Shown here one piece after another: positions 1 through 8,472 of a DNA stretch of 64,000 nucleotides. The notes below the pieces were generated by a model that saw only the letters and a program-made list of their open reading frames with translations, searched no databases and was not told the origin of the DNA. Each line of letters begins with the position of its first letter. Within the stretch, counting starts at the first letter, position 1. Source of the stretch: Nocardia sp. (GTDB lineage: Bacteria > Actinomycetota > Actinomycetes > Mycobacteriales > Mycobacteriaceae); contig NZ_JAODNK010000062.1 of NCBI RefSeq assembly GCF_025465275.1, positions 62,001 to 126,000 on the forward strand, read 5' to 3'. The position numbers were made by a program, and so were the translations under genes.

Positions 1-1059
1 ATAGCGCCCCGCGGTATTGAGCGCGAGATCCAGCGGCACCTGGTCATTGCCGCCGTGCCATTCGTACATGGGGACCCGGGGGACGCCCGGGTAGATCTCG
101 AGGGCATTGTCGTGGAAGGCGCCGATGAGGGTCGGATCGCTCTCGATGCCGCGGTGGAACATCTCACCGATGGTGTGCCCCGCGCCGGCCGAGATGATGT
201 CGTCCACACAGGAATTGGCGATCCGGTCACGCAGCGCGAACCCTGCCGGGGTCAGCGCATTATCGAGCGGAAGTGCGTCGGGGTACTCGCGCTCCATCCC
301 GACCGCGACCGCGAAGCCGAGCCCGAACAGCGGATGCGGGACATCGCCGACATCGATGGCGATCTTGCCCGGATTCACCGGCACGCCGCCGTCCGCGAAA
401 CCGACGATGGGCAGTTCGGGCGCGTATTCGGGCGCCAGTGCGGCGGCGAATCCGGTGGCCATGGCGCCGCCGGAGTATCCGACCATGCCGACCGGGGAAT
501 TACCCAGTCCCGCAGGGGCGAAGCGTTCGGCCGCGCGAATGCCGTCGAGGGTGATCTGGCCGCCTAGTCGGGCCGCGCCGTAGGCACTGGTCGGGCCTAG
601 GTGATCCGGTACAGCAACCGCCCAGCCACGCGCCAGCAGCAATTCGAGCGCACCCGATTCCTTGAGGCCGCCGTCGAACAGCGCATGCGACGGAGCGCAT
701 TGCATGCCCAGTGAATTCACGAACGGCTGGTACGAGACCAAGGGGTGCGGGCCGGGGCCGGGCACGATGAGGGTGGTGACCGCGGCAATGGGCCCGCCGG
801 AGGAGTTCGTGGAGTGGAAGAGCAACTGCCACACCGTCGCACCGGGCCACGGGTTGGCCGGCATCAGGCGAGAGCGCAGTACGTCCCCGGGTGCACTGTC
901 CCCGAGATTTGCTGGGGCATAGTAGAACCCGTCGGGTTCCGCGATCGGGTACACGGCACCTGCGTGAGCTGCCGGAGCGGTCGCCATCACGGCGATCGCT
1001 GCTGCGGCTATGCCGCAGCTCCGGACCAGCATGCTTCTGATCAACTGCCGCACCGCCAA
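1..1059 (-). CDS. Secreted lipase, LIP family (3' end beyond window)
   Basis: The reverse strand is open from the left edge to a TTG at 1059 (alternative GTG at 1053), with a GGAG ribosome site about seven bases before the TTG. The product starts with basic residues and a hydrophobic Ala-rich signal peptide ending in an AHA-type cleavage site, then reads AVYPIAEPDGFYY. The nucleophile elbow GYSGG places the catalytic Ser near residue 196, and an Asp-containing WHGGNDQ segment follows near the edge, as in secretory triacylglycerol lipases (PF03583). The catalytic His and C-terminus lie outside the window. It probably hydrolyses extracellular acylglycerols or other esters. Family assignment rests on motifs only, and substrate is unknown. 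Confidence 0.85.
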   Translation of the reverse strand, partial: MAVRQLIRSMLVRSCGIAAAAIAVMATAPAAHAGAVYPIAEPDGFYYAPANLGDSAPGDVLRSRLMPANPWPGATVWQLLFHSTNSSGGPIAAVTTLIVPGPGPHPLVSYQPFVNSLGMQCAPSHALFDGGLKESGALELLLARGWAVAVPDHLGPTSAYGAARLGGQITLDGIRAAERFAPAGLGNSPVGMVGYSGGAMATGFAAALAPEYAPELPIVGFADGGVPVNPGKIAIDVGDVPHPLFGLGFAVAVGMEREYPDALPLDNALTPAGFALRDRIANSCVDDIISAGAGHTIGEMFHRGIESDPTLIGAFHDNALEIYPGVPRVPMYEWHGGNDQVPLDLALNTAGRY

Positions 1060-1636
1060 CTTGGCTCTCCTCTGAGGCCGATGGGACAACACCGGGCAAG
1101 CGGCACTATCCTCGCAGTTCCCGGGTGCTGTTCGGCCTCAGCAACACGCCGAATAGCAACGATTTAGCAAACTGGAGAGGAGGGTGGTGGGTCCCAGCGT
1201 CGGCGGTGTTGAGCGCGGTAGCCTCGCGACCCTCTCCACGTCGGCGGCGGAAGTTCGTAGACTGCTTGGATCGGGCCGGAAATGGGCACACCGTGAAGCG
1301 GGCGTTATCGCGCTCGGCGACTTCGGTGGAACGGCGACGATTCGACGATTGGGGGCAGGCGATGAATGAGACGGGAGCACGCTGGCAACCGTCGGATCGC
1401 GCGGTGGGCAGTCGATTCGATAGTGTCTTCACACTGGGCACCCGGATGCTGACCCCGTTCAGTACGTTCGGCTGCCCAACGGTTCGACGGGCTGAGGAGG
1501 GCGTTGACAGCTATGCGGTGGCGAACGTCGTGATCGCCTCGCCGAGGCAGCACACCCACACCTCGCCGAGGCAGTGGGTGAGGTCGTGATGCTGATGACC
1601 AGCCGGGCACAGGCCGTACGGAAGGGAGCCGCGAGC
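1060..1636. other. Divergent intergenic region, lipase/pgm
   Basis: No convincing gene is seen in these 577 bases. Open frames exist on both strands but have poor composition and no good ribosome site. A 14-base direct repeat (CCTCGCCGAGGCAG) occurs at 1537-1550 and 1561-1574, just upstream of pgm. The region should hold the promoters of the lipase gene (minus) and of pgm (plus). Confidence 0.5.
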
Positions 1637-3277
1637 ATGGCGCACGATCGAGCCGGGCGACCGGCACGCGCCGCAGACCTCGAGGACATCGCGCATCTGG
1701 TGACGGCGTACTACAGCCGAATTCCGGATCCGGAGGATCCGTCGCAGCTGGTGTCCTTCGGAACTTCCGGGCACCGCGGCTCCAGCCTCGACTGCGCTTT
1801 CAACGAGTCACACATCCTCGCCATTACGCAGGCCATCGTGGAGTATCGCGCCACCCGCGGCATTACCGGTCCGGTATATCTGGCCCGCGATACGCATGCG
1901 CTGTCCGAACCCGCATGGACCACCGCGCTCGAGGTGCTCGCCGCCAATGACGTCACCGCCATGATCGATTCGCGCGACAGGTACACGCCCACACCGGCTT
2001 TGAGTCATGCCGTGCTGCGCCACAATCGCGGCGGCACCCGGCATCAGGCCGATGGCATCGTGGTCACGCCCTCGCACAATCCGCCGCGTGACGGTGGATT
2101 CAAATACAATCCGCCGCACGGCGGCCCGGCCGATACCGTCGCCACCGATGCCATTGCGGCGCGCGCCAACGAGCTGCTGCGCGGCGGTCTCGCGGAGGTG
2201 CGGCGCACCAGTCTGGCGCATGCGCTGGCCACCAAGGTCGAACGCTACGACTATCTCGATCGCTATATCGGCGACCTACCCAATGTGCTGAACCTGGATG
2301 CCATTCGCGGCGCGGGGATTCGGCTGGGCGCCGATCCTATGGGCGGCGCGAGCGTCGACTACTGGGAGGAGATCGGGCAGCGGTACGACCTCGAACTCGA
2401 GGTGGTCAATCCGTTCGTCGATCCGACCTGGCGGTTCATGACGCTCGATGCCGACGGCCGGATTCGGATGGATCCGTCCTCGCGGTACGCCATGGCCTCG
2501 CTCGTGGCGATTCGCGACGATTACGACATTTCCACGGCCAACGATGCCGATGCCGACCGGCACGGGATCGTGACTCCCGATGCGGGCCTGATGAATCCGA
2601 ACCACTACCTGGCCGTGGCGATCGAATACCTGATCGCCAATCGGATGGGCTGGGACGCCCTGACCAAGATCGGCAAGACGGTGGTGACCTCGTCCATGAT
2701 CGACCGCGTGGTCAGTGTGCTGGGGCGCGATGTCTACGAGGTGCCGGTCGGGTTCAAATGGTTCGTGCCCGGATTGTTCAGCGGCAGCCTGGCATTCGGC
2801 GGCGAGGAGAGCGCCGGTGCGTCGTTCCTGCGCCAGGACGGCACCGTCTGGACCACCGACAAGGACGGCATTCTGCTCTCGCTGCTGGCCGCGGAGATCA
2901 CCGCCGTCACCGGCCAGAGTCCGTCCACCCGCTACTCCGAACTCGAGAAGCGCTACGGCAGCCCGGCTTACAACCGGATCGACGCGCCTGCCACCGTGGA
3001 ACAGAAGGCCCGGCTGGCGGCGTTGACGCCGGACATGATCACTGCGACCGAGATCGCCGGGGAGCCCGTCACCGGAATCCAGACCCGCGCGCGCGGCAAT
3101 GGCGCGGCGCTGGGCGGGGTGAAGGTCACCACCGAGAACGCCTGGTTCGCGGCCCGGCCCTCCGGCACCGAGGACAAGTACAAGATCTACGCGGAATCGT
3201 TCCAAGGCCCCGAGCATCTCGCGCAGGTGCAGGCGGCCGCTGAAGAGATGGTGGGACAGGCACTCTCAGGTGAGTAG
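1637..3277 (+). CDS. pgm: Phosphoglucomutase (alpha-D-glucose phosphate-specific)
   Basis: It interconverts glucose 1-phosphate and glucose 6-phosphate in the cytoplasm, supplying sugar nucleotides for wall and glycogen synthesis. From the ATG at 1637 (AAGGGAG upstream) the protein is 546 residues, the same length as E. coli Pgm, so this start is preferred over an upstream in-frame GTG at 1574. Motifs in order: phosphoserine loop TPSHNPPRDGG with Ser146, the same residue number as in E. coli; metal loop DADADRHG; sugar-specificity loop GGEESAGASF; phosphate-binding RPSGTEDKYKIY near the C-terminus. All catalytic elements are intact. The stop overlaps the following MFS gene by eight bases, suggesting translational coupling. 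Confidence 0.97.
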   Translation: MAHDRAGRPARAADLEDIAHLVTAYYSRIPDPEDPSQLVSFGTSGHRGSSLDCAFNESHILAITQAIVEYRATRGITGPVYLARDTHALSEPAWTTALEVLAANDVTAMIDSRDRYTPTPALSHAVLRHNRGGTRHQADGIVVTPSHNPPRDGGFKYNPPHGGPADTVATDAIAARANELLRGGLAEVRRTSLAHALATKVERYDYLDRYIGDLPNVLNLDAIRGAGIRLGADPMGGASVDYWEEIGQRYDLELEVVNPFVDPTWRFMTLDADGRIRMDPSSRYAMASLVAIRDDYDISTANDADADRHGIVTPDAGLMNPNHYLAVAIEYLIANRMGWDALTKIGKTVVTSSMIDRVVSVLGRDVYEVPVGFKWFVPGLFSGSLAFGGEESAGASFLRQDGTVWTTDKDGILLSLLAAEITAVTGQSPSTRYSELEKRYGSPAYNRIDAPATVEQKARLAALTPDMITATEIAGEPVTGIQTRARGNGAALGGVKVTTENAWFAARPSGTEDKYKIYAESFQGPEHLAQVQAAAEEMVGQALSGE

Positions 3278-4484
3278 CGGCTCCTCCTCCCCGCGCCTTA
3301 AGCCCCTGCCGGTAGAGATCTGGGTACTGGTGGGGGCCGCCTTCACCATTGCCATCGGATTCGGACTCGTCGCTCCCGCGCTGCCGCAGTTCGCCCGAAG
3401 CTTCGGGGTCGGAGTCGCGGCGGCCTCCTTCATCGTCAGTGCGTTCGCCCTGATGCGCCTGCTGTTCGCGCCGCTGGGTGGGCGCATGGTGCAGAAGCTG
3501 GGGGAGCGGCCGGTGTATCTGACCGGGCTGATCATCGTCGCGATCTCCACCGGCGCGTGCGCGTTCGCCCAGACCTATTGGCAGCTGCTGGTATTGCGGT
3601 CGCTCGGCGGTATCGGGTCCACCATGTTCACGGTGTCCTCGCTGGCGCTGGTGATCCGTATCTCGCCGCCGCTGGAGCGGGGGCGGGTGTCGGGGGTGTA
3701 CTCGACCAGCTTCCTCATCGGCTCGATCAGTGGGCCGCTGGTGGGCGGTGCGCTCTCGTTCCTCGGGCTGCGCGCGCCGTTCATCATCTATTGCTTCGCG
3801 CTGCTGGTGGCCAGTCTGATCGTGTATGTGGCGCTGCGGGATTCACATCTGGCGGTGCCGGAGGCCGCCAGTGGTACGGCGGTCATGACCTTCCGGGAGG
3901 GGCTGGCCAAGCCGCAGTATCGCGCGGCGCTGTGGTCCAACTTCGGCAATGGCGCGGCCGTATTCGGGGTGCGGATGGCCTTGGTGCCGCTCATCGTGGT
4001 GGAGGTGCTGAAGGAGGATGCGGCGCTGGCCGGCATTGCCCTGACCGTTTTCGCGGCCGGAAATGCGTCGGTGCTGTTCCTGTCCGGGCGCTGGTCGGAT
4101 CGCCTGGGCCGCAGGCCCTTCCTGATCGCGGGCACGCTGATCTGTGCGATCGGCACCACGGGACTGGGTCTCGCGCAGACCTTCCCGTGGCTGCTGGTCG
4201 CGTCCTGTATCGCGGGGATCGGCTCCGGCATGTTCTCGCCCGCGCTGCAAGCCGCGGTGGCGGACATCGTGGGCCCGGGTGTGCGCGGTGGGCCGGTGCT
4301 CGCGGGTTATCAGATGTCCGCGGATCTCGGCACCTTCCTCGGGCCGTATCTGATCGGTACGCTCGCCGACCAGGTCTCCTACGGGGTAGCGCTCGGGGTT
4401 ACCGGCGTCATTCTCGCCACCGCCTCGGCGGCCTGGATGGTGGTGCCGGAAACGTTGCGCCGCAGGGAACCGGCCCCGGCGTAG
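3270..4484 (+). CDS. MFS transporter (DHA1-like)
   Basis: A 404-residue polytopic membrane protein with about twelve hydrophobic segments in two halves. The cytoplasmic loop between TM8 and TM9 carries a motif-A-like GRWSDRLGRRPFL, typical of drug:H+ antiporters, and the N-terminal half has the related loop GGRMVQKLGERPVY. The GTG start lies inside the last codons of pgm (eight-base overlap), so translation is probably coupled, although the functions appear unrelated. Substrate is unknown; efflux of small molecules or sugars is a reasonable guess. Confidence 0.88.
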   Translation: MSSGSSSPRLKPLPVEIWVLVGAAFTIAIGFGLVAPALPQFARSFGVGVAAASFIVSAFALMRLLFAPLGGRMVQKLGERPVYLTGLIIVAISTGACAFAQTYWQLLVLRSLGGIGSTMFTVSSLALVIRISPPLERGRVSGVYSTSFLIGSISGPLVGGALSFLGLRAPFIIYCFALLVASLIVYVALRDSHLAVPEAASGTAVMTFREGLAKPQYRAALWSNFGNGAAVFGVRMALVPLIVVEVLKEDAALAGIALTVFAAGNASVLFLSGRWSDRLGRRPFLIAGTLICAIGTTGLGLAQTFPWLLVASCIAGIGSGMFSPALQAAVADIVGPGVRGGPVLAGYQMSADLGTFLGPYLIGTLADQVSYGVALGVTGVILATASAAWMVVPETLRRREPAPA

Positions 4485-4567
4485 CGGGCGCCACAGTGGG
4501 CCCGCGCCGGATATGAGTTGCGGGGGTGAGTGGGCGCGTTCGACGCCGGTGCGGCAGAGTGTGGCGC

Positions 4568-5305
4568 GTGAGCGCACCGTCCTCGAAACACACCCCGCAG
4601 CCGGTATCGAGCAAGACCACGTACGCCCTAGCCGGCGTGGCGCTGGCGGTGGTCGTCTTGGTCATCTTCGCGCTGTACCAGTGGAACAGCGGCGGCACCG
4701 TCGCGGTGCGCGATGACGGGTACGGCCCGGTGCACAATCCCGACGTGACGGTGGCCATGGACTCCGACGGCGCGATCGTGCTGGGCAAGTCCGGGGTCAA
4801 AACCATTGACGTCTACGAGGATCCGCTGTGCCCCGCCTGCGGGCAACTGGAGAAGACCTACGGCCAGGAGATCGCCAAGCAGGTCGACGAGGGCAAGCTC
4901 GCGGTGCGCTACCGCCTCGTCAACTTCCTGGACTCGCGCTCGCGCAGCAAGGACTACTCCACCCGCGCCGTCGCCGCCAGCGAATGCGTAGCCCAGGCCG
5001 GTGACGGCCCCGCCTACGGCAAATTCCACACCCTCCTCTTCACCACCAAGCAGCCCGAGGAGGGCGGCCCCGACCACAGCAACCAGGACCTCGCCACCAT
5101 CGCCAAAGACGCAGGCGCCACCGACGACACCCTGAAATGCATCACCACCGCCGACCGCCTCGACTCCGCCCGCAACCACGCCGAGGCAGCCATGAAGGCC
5201 CTGACCGCCGCCTCCGGCGGCGGCGCAGCCACCCCCTCTGTCTTCATCAACGACAAAAAGATCGACGTCACCAAAAACGACTGGGTCCTCAACGCCACCA
5301 AGTAA
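4568..5305 (+). CDS. Membrane-anchored DsbA-like thioredoxin-fold protein
   Basis: One N-terminal hydrophobic segment (about residues 20-40) follows a short basic leader, then an extracytoplasmic domain with the redox motif CPAC in YEDPLCPACGQLEKTYG. The Thioredoxin_4/DsbA fold is supported by the C-terminal TPSVFINDKKID, a cis-Pro-type loop. It would act outside the membrane in disulfide formation or isomerisation of exported proteins. The start is uncertain: the GTG at 4568 gives a compact leader, while an upstream GTG at 4526 would add 14 basic residues. It faces the DUF222/HNH gene convergently. Confidence 0.85.
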   Translation: MSAPSSKHTPQPVSSKTTYALAGVALAVVVLVIFALYQWNSGGTVAVRDDGYGPVHNPDVTVAMDSDGAIVLGKSGVKTIDVYEDPLCPACGQLEKTYGQEIAKQVDEGKLAVRYRLVNFLDSRSRSKDYSTRAVAASECVAQAGDGPAYGKFHTLLFTTKQPEEGGPDHSNQDLATIAKDAGATDDTLKCITTADRLDSARNHAEAAMKALTAASGGGAATPSVFINDKKIDVTKNDWVLNATK

Positions 5306-5345
5306 TCCCGCCCCCACCTCCCATTTCGTTGGGGTGGGATGGGGT

Positions 5346-5480
5346 GGGGTGCGGCCGGTCGAGGGCGCCGGGGCGGCCGCACCCCGGGCGGGAGTCGCGT
5401 GCCAGTCGCGGCTCCCGGGAATCGGGTGTGCAGGAATTGGTGGGGTGCGGCCCATCGGGGCCTCAGGAGAGCCGCACCCC
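5346..5480. repeat. Two related G+C-rich stem-loops between convergent genes
   Basis: The first stem pairs GGGGTGCGGCCG (5346-5357) with CGGCCGCACCCC (5374-5385), twelve perfect pairs around a 16-base loop. The second pairs GGGGTGCGGC (5442-5451) with GCCGCACCCC (5471-5480). Both right arms continue into GGGC. A weaker stem (CCCACCTC/GGGGTGGG, about 5313-5338) precedes them just after the DsbA-like stop. They may act as a bidirectional terminator without a T-run. The rest of 5306-5672 holds no gene that I can support. Confidence 0.6.
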
Positions 5481-5672
5481 GGGCAGGGAACCGGGCTGGC
5501 AGCACGGCTCCGTGGTCAGGGGTGGGAAGGGCTGGGGCTCATCGAGTTGCGGGTCGCGCGGGGCCGCGCTCGTGTCGTGGTCCTGCCGGGTCGGGCCGGG
5601 GGTGGCTCGGACCGTGCGGCATGGAACTCGGGGTGCGTGGGCCGGACCGGTGGCCCAGGGCGGGTGCGGGGA

Positions 5673-7748
5673 TCACCGCGGTGCGGGGCGAGCCGGGATG
5701 GTGGGGATGTCGTTCTCCGGGGTGGAGCGGGAGAGCTGGGGGTGGAGTAGGACGTGGGTGTCCAGGGGGTAGGCGATGTCGGTTGTCGCCGGGGCGGAGA
5801 GGGTAGCCGGTTCTTCGGGGAGGCGGTAGGGGCGGTGGGGTGGTTTGGCGGGGGCGTCGATATCGGTGTGGGGGAAGAGGTATCGCGCGCCTTCGCGGAT
5901 GGTTTCGTGTGATTCGCCGCTGGGGTCGATCCAGCGCATGCGGTCGGTGTCGGCGAGGTAGACGCGCCAGGGTTGTTTTCCGCTGTCGGCCAGGACTTTC
6001 AGGCGGTGGTGGTGGGAGCAGAGGACGGCGCGGGGTGCCGCGCTGGCCTGGGGTGCGCGGCGCATCCGTAGCGAATCGAACTGGGAGAGCAGGGTTTCGG
6101 CGGCGGGCATGGTGCAGCCGGGGAAGCGGCACAGCCCGTCGAAGGCGCGCACCTCGCGTGGGGGAGCGGCCGAGAACGGGGGTGACACCTCGACTTTCGC
6201 GGCCGCGGAGTTGCGCTTCGAGCCCGCGGGATGAGCTCCCGGCGCTCCGGAACCCGCGGCCTGGCGCGCCGCCGCGCGAAGTGCCTCGGGCGCAACCGAA
6301 TCGGCGGGAACTTCGTACAGCCCCGCTGAACGTTCCCAGGGCGCCATCGGAGCGGTCGGATTCCGCCGCACTGCCGAGGAGCGCGGCCCCCCGATCCGAG
6401 GTACCGCCGACGAGCTCGGGTCGGGAGTCGCCGGTGCCGCAGAAGGACTCTGGTCGCCGGCCGCGGTTGCCGCAGAAGGACTCTGGTCGCCGGCCGCGGT
6501 TGCCGCGGAAGGACTCTGGTCGCGAGCCGCGGTTGCCGCGGAAGGACGCAAGTCGGGAGTCGCCATTGCTGTAAAAGGACTCTGGTCGTCGTCGGCAGTT
6601 GCCGTCGATGAGTTCGGGTCCGCGATGGCAGGTGTCACCGGTGAGTTCAGGTCAGAAGCGGCAGGTGCTACGGAAGGGCTGCGGTCGCCGATGGCGGGTG
6701 TTGCCGCTCGGCGCGGGTCGCGCGTCGCGGTTGTTGCGGACGGGCTCGGGTCGCTGGTGATGGGTGCGATCGATCGGCTCGGGTCGCTGCCGGCAGATGC
6801 CACCGATCGACTCGGGTCGGCGGCGAGTGCGGGCTCGGGGGCGGCGAAGTATTCGGGAATCACTTGGAAGCGGGCGTGTTCGGCGAGGGTGCGGGCCAGG
6901 GCGGCGTCGACGGGGCCGAAGCCGGAGAGGAAGGCCGGATCGTCGCGGAGGCCGAGAAGGGTTTCGGCGGACATGCCGACCTGGATGAGCGGGCGGCGTG
7001 GTGTGGCGGGTGCACCGGCCTGCGGGCAGTTCTTACCGTGGGTGCAGCCGCAGGTGAGGCGGCCGGTGCCGTCCGCGAGCGCGACCAGCGCATCGGCGCG
7101 GCGCTGCGGCATGGTGCGCGGATCGTCTTCGCACACTTGCAGACTCATCTCACGCAGCCGCATGGCGACGGTTTGCGCGCCCGCGGCGGGGAGCAGGCCG
7201 TCGAAGACCGCCATACCGTCGTGCACCGCGCGGATTCGCACATCGCGGTCGGACTCGCGCGCCTCGCGCCGGCGCTGTTCACCCTCGGAGTCCAGGCGAA
7301 TCACCCAGCGCCGCGCCGTTTGCCGCAGCCGGCCCGGATCGGAGCGGGTAGCGGCCTCGATGAGCTTGGGCTCCAAGGCTTCTCGCACCTCACGCGAGAG
7401 CCCGCGCATGGCCTCGGTAATGACCTGCACCCGCGACAGATCTATCCGCCCCGCCGCGAATGCCAGGCTGGTCTGCGGTAGTGAGTCCAGCGCCAGCCCG
7501 ATATCGATGAGCGCCGCCGCCACCGCCTCGGACACCTGCACCGCGACCGCCACTTCAGCGGCGGCGAACTCACCGGCCCGGATCCCGCCCGGTCCGGGTT
7601 CGGCATTTCCGGCGCGATGCCGGCGATACACCTCCCGAATGGCCGTGATCTCCGCTGCCTGCGCGAACGCCGCTGCCCCGTGTGCCCGTCGCAGCGCTTC
7701 GATCAGCTCCGCATCGCCCATCGCCTCCGCCTCTCCGCTATCGAACAT
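5673..7748 (-). CDS. DUF222 / HNH-endonuclease-like (13E12 repeat family) protein
   Basis: The protein has 691 residues from the ATG at 7748. A longer frame reaching 7949 is rejected because its N-terminus is the antisense of the tRNA gene. Domain order: DUF222 (about residues 5-300), a low-complexity Ala/Ser/Pro/Asp linker made of 11-residue repeats encoded by 6412-6840, then a C-terminal HNH-like zinc module with CRFPGC and LCSHHHRLK. The first catalytic His of the canonical D-x-D-H motif is not visible: the segment reads QFDSLRM, so nuclease activity is doubtful. A perfect LexA box overlaps the start codon. Family members are repeated in mycobacterial genomes and some are SOS-induced. Exact function is unknown. 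Confidence 0.85.
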   Translation of the reverse strand: MFDSGEAEAMGDAELIEALRRAHGAAAFAQAAEITAIREVYRRHRAGNAEPGPGGIRAGEFAAAEVAVAVQVSEAVAAALIDIGLALDSLPQTSLAFAAGRIDLSRVQVITEAMRGLSREVREALEPKLIEAATRSDPGRLRQTARRWVIRLDSEGEQRRREARESDRDVRIRAVHDGMAVFDGLLPAAGAQTVAMRLREMSLQVCEDDPRTMPQRRADALVALADGTGRLTCGCTHGKNCPQAGAPATPRRPLIQVGMSAETLLGLRDDPAFLSGFGPVDAALARTLAEHARFQVIPEYFAAPEPALAADPSRSVASAGSDPSRSIAPITSDPSPSATTATRDPRRAATPAIGDRSPSVAPAASDLNSPVTPAIADPNSSTATADDDQSPFTAMATPDLRPSAATAARDQSPSAATAAGDQSPSAATAAGDQSPSAAPATPDPSSSAVPRIGGPRSSAVRRNPTAPMAPWERSAGLYEVPADSVAPEALRAAARQAAGSGAPGAHPAGSKRNSAAAKVEVSPPFSAAPPREVRAFDGLCRFPGCTMPAAETLLSQFDSLRMRRAPQASAAPRAVLCSHHHRLKVLADSGKQPWRVYLADTDRMRWIDPSGESHETIREGARYLFPHTDIDAPAKPPHRPYRLPEEPATLSAPATTDIAYPLDTHVLLHPQLSRSTPENDIPTIPARPAPR
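6412..6840 (-). repeat. 13 tandem 33-bp units inside the DUF222/HNH gene
   Basis: This segment divides into thirteen 33-base units, each encoding 11 residues of the form D-x-S-x-S-A-x-x-A-x-x. The three units at 6445-6543 are almost identical (DQSPSAATAAG), and identity falls toward both ends, as expected for expansion by slippage or unequal recombination in the middle. It encodes a flexible acidic/Ser-rich linker between DUF222 and the HNH-like module, and copy number is likely to vary between strains. Confidence 0.85.
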
Positions 7749-7756
7749 GTGTTCGA
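7741..7756 (-). promoter_or_regulatory. LexA (SOS) box
   Basis: TCGAACATGTGTTCGA is a perfect match to the actinobacterial/mycobacterial SOS-box form TCGAAC-N4-GTTCGA. It overlaps the ATG of the DUF222/HNH gene, whose first codons lie within the box. LexA binding there should block transcription, with induction after DNA damage. Similar boxes are known before 13E12-repeat genes in M. tuberculosis. Confidence 0.85.
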
Positions 7757-7875
7757 CACTACGCCGCGAAGATCGCCGCCGCCAGCATTTGTGCAGGCGA
7801 TTTGGTTTGTTCCGTGCAGGTCGTGTAACTTCTTTCAAGCAAGCGGGGCACGCCCCGCGAACAAGAACTGAACAT

Positions 7876-7948
7876 GGGGCTATGGCGCAGCTGGTAGCGC
7901 ACCACACTGGCAGTGTGGGGGTCAGGGGTTCGAATCCCCTTAGCTCCA
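7876..7948 (+). tRNA. tRNA-Ala (GGC anticodon)
   Basis: The cloverleaf is clear: acceptor arms GGGGCTA/TAGCTCC with discriminator A at 7948, D arm GCGCAGCTGGTAGCGC, anticodon stem CCACA/TGTGG around CTGGCAG giving anticodon GGC, and T arm AGGGGTTCGAATCCCCT. Length is 73 bases. The 3' CCA is not encoded (CTC follows). A near-identical copy lies at 35855-35930. Confidence 0.97.
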
Positions 7949-7967
7949 CTCGAATGTTTTCCTCACC

Positions 7968-7996
7968 GAAACCGTCCTCTCGAGGGCGGTTTTCGT
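7968..7996 (+). terminator. Rho-independent terminator of tRNA-Ala
   Basis: Stem AAACCGTCC (7969-7977) pairs with GGGCGGTTT (7984-7992), with one wobble pair, around loop TCTCGA. It is followed by a T-rich run and lies 20 bases past the tRNA end. Confidence 0.75.
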
Positions 7997-8107
7997 GTTT
8001 CCGGGGGCGAGTGAGGCCACCGGCTCGACAGTGGCCACGGTCACAGGATCGCGTACCGCTTGGTTCGTGAGTGGTACCAGCGCACCAGTATGTGATCGAG
8101 TACTCCT

Positions 8108-8356
8108 GTGGGAGACGAACCTGGCGCCTTCGCCGAACACCGCGATATCAGGCCGGCGGACGAGAGACCCTTCAGCCCCGGGGGTCGCATCGACGACTAC
8201 GGCACCTACCGGTTCGTCTGCCCTGTCCCCGATTGCCGATGGTTTCACGACGAGAACACCACCCAGGACAATCCGGGATGGCGACAGCTCGTCGAGGCGG
8301 CGATAGCCGCACATCTCGCTGCCGAACACGCCCCCCGGACCGCTCCCGAGGCATGA
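8108..8356 (+). CDS. Small Cys/His-containing protein of unknown function
   Basis: An 82-residue ORF from a GTG. The core YRFVCPVPDCRWFHDE, followed about 25 residues later by AAHLAAEHAPR, has a C-x4-C plus H-x4-H spacing like a C2H2-type zinc-binding finger. The N-terminal third is acidic and polar. The ribosome site is weak. I do not recognise the family beyond actinobacterial small zinc-finger-like proteins. It lies between the tRNA terminator and an alpha/beta hydrolase, 116 bases upstream of the latter. Whether it binds metal or nucleic acid is not known. Confidence 0.6.
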   Translation: MGDEPGAFAEHRDIRPADERPFSPGGRIDDYGTYRFVCPVPDCRWFHDENTTQDNPGWRQLVEAAIAAHLAAEHAPRTAPEA

Positions 8357-8472
8357 AAAGTTCTGTGCTCCAAGATATTCGGAACTGCGAGAAGCTCACA
8401 CCGCCCGAATGACCTCTGAACAGCGTGTGTTCGGTTCGCGACACCGCACGGCGGCGCGGTTACGCTACCGCC

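Noticed and set aside
1125..1589. Plus-strand ORF of 154 residues before pgm
   Set aside because: No domain, poor composition and no ribosome site; the interval behaves as a divergent promoter region.
6412..6840. The 33-bp tandem array as a CRISPR-like or origin iteron array
   Set aside because: The units are head to tail without spacers, keep the reading frame and encode a regular 11-residue linker.
7749..7949. N-terminal extension of the DUF222/HNH gene to 7949
   Set aside because: The extension translates the antisense strand of tRNA-Ala, a common annotation artefact. The ATG at 7748 and the LexA box define the true start.
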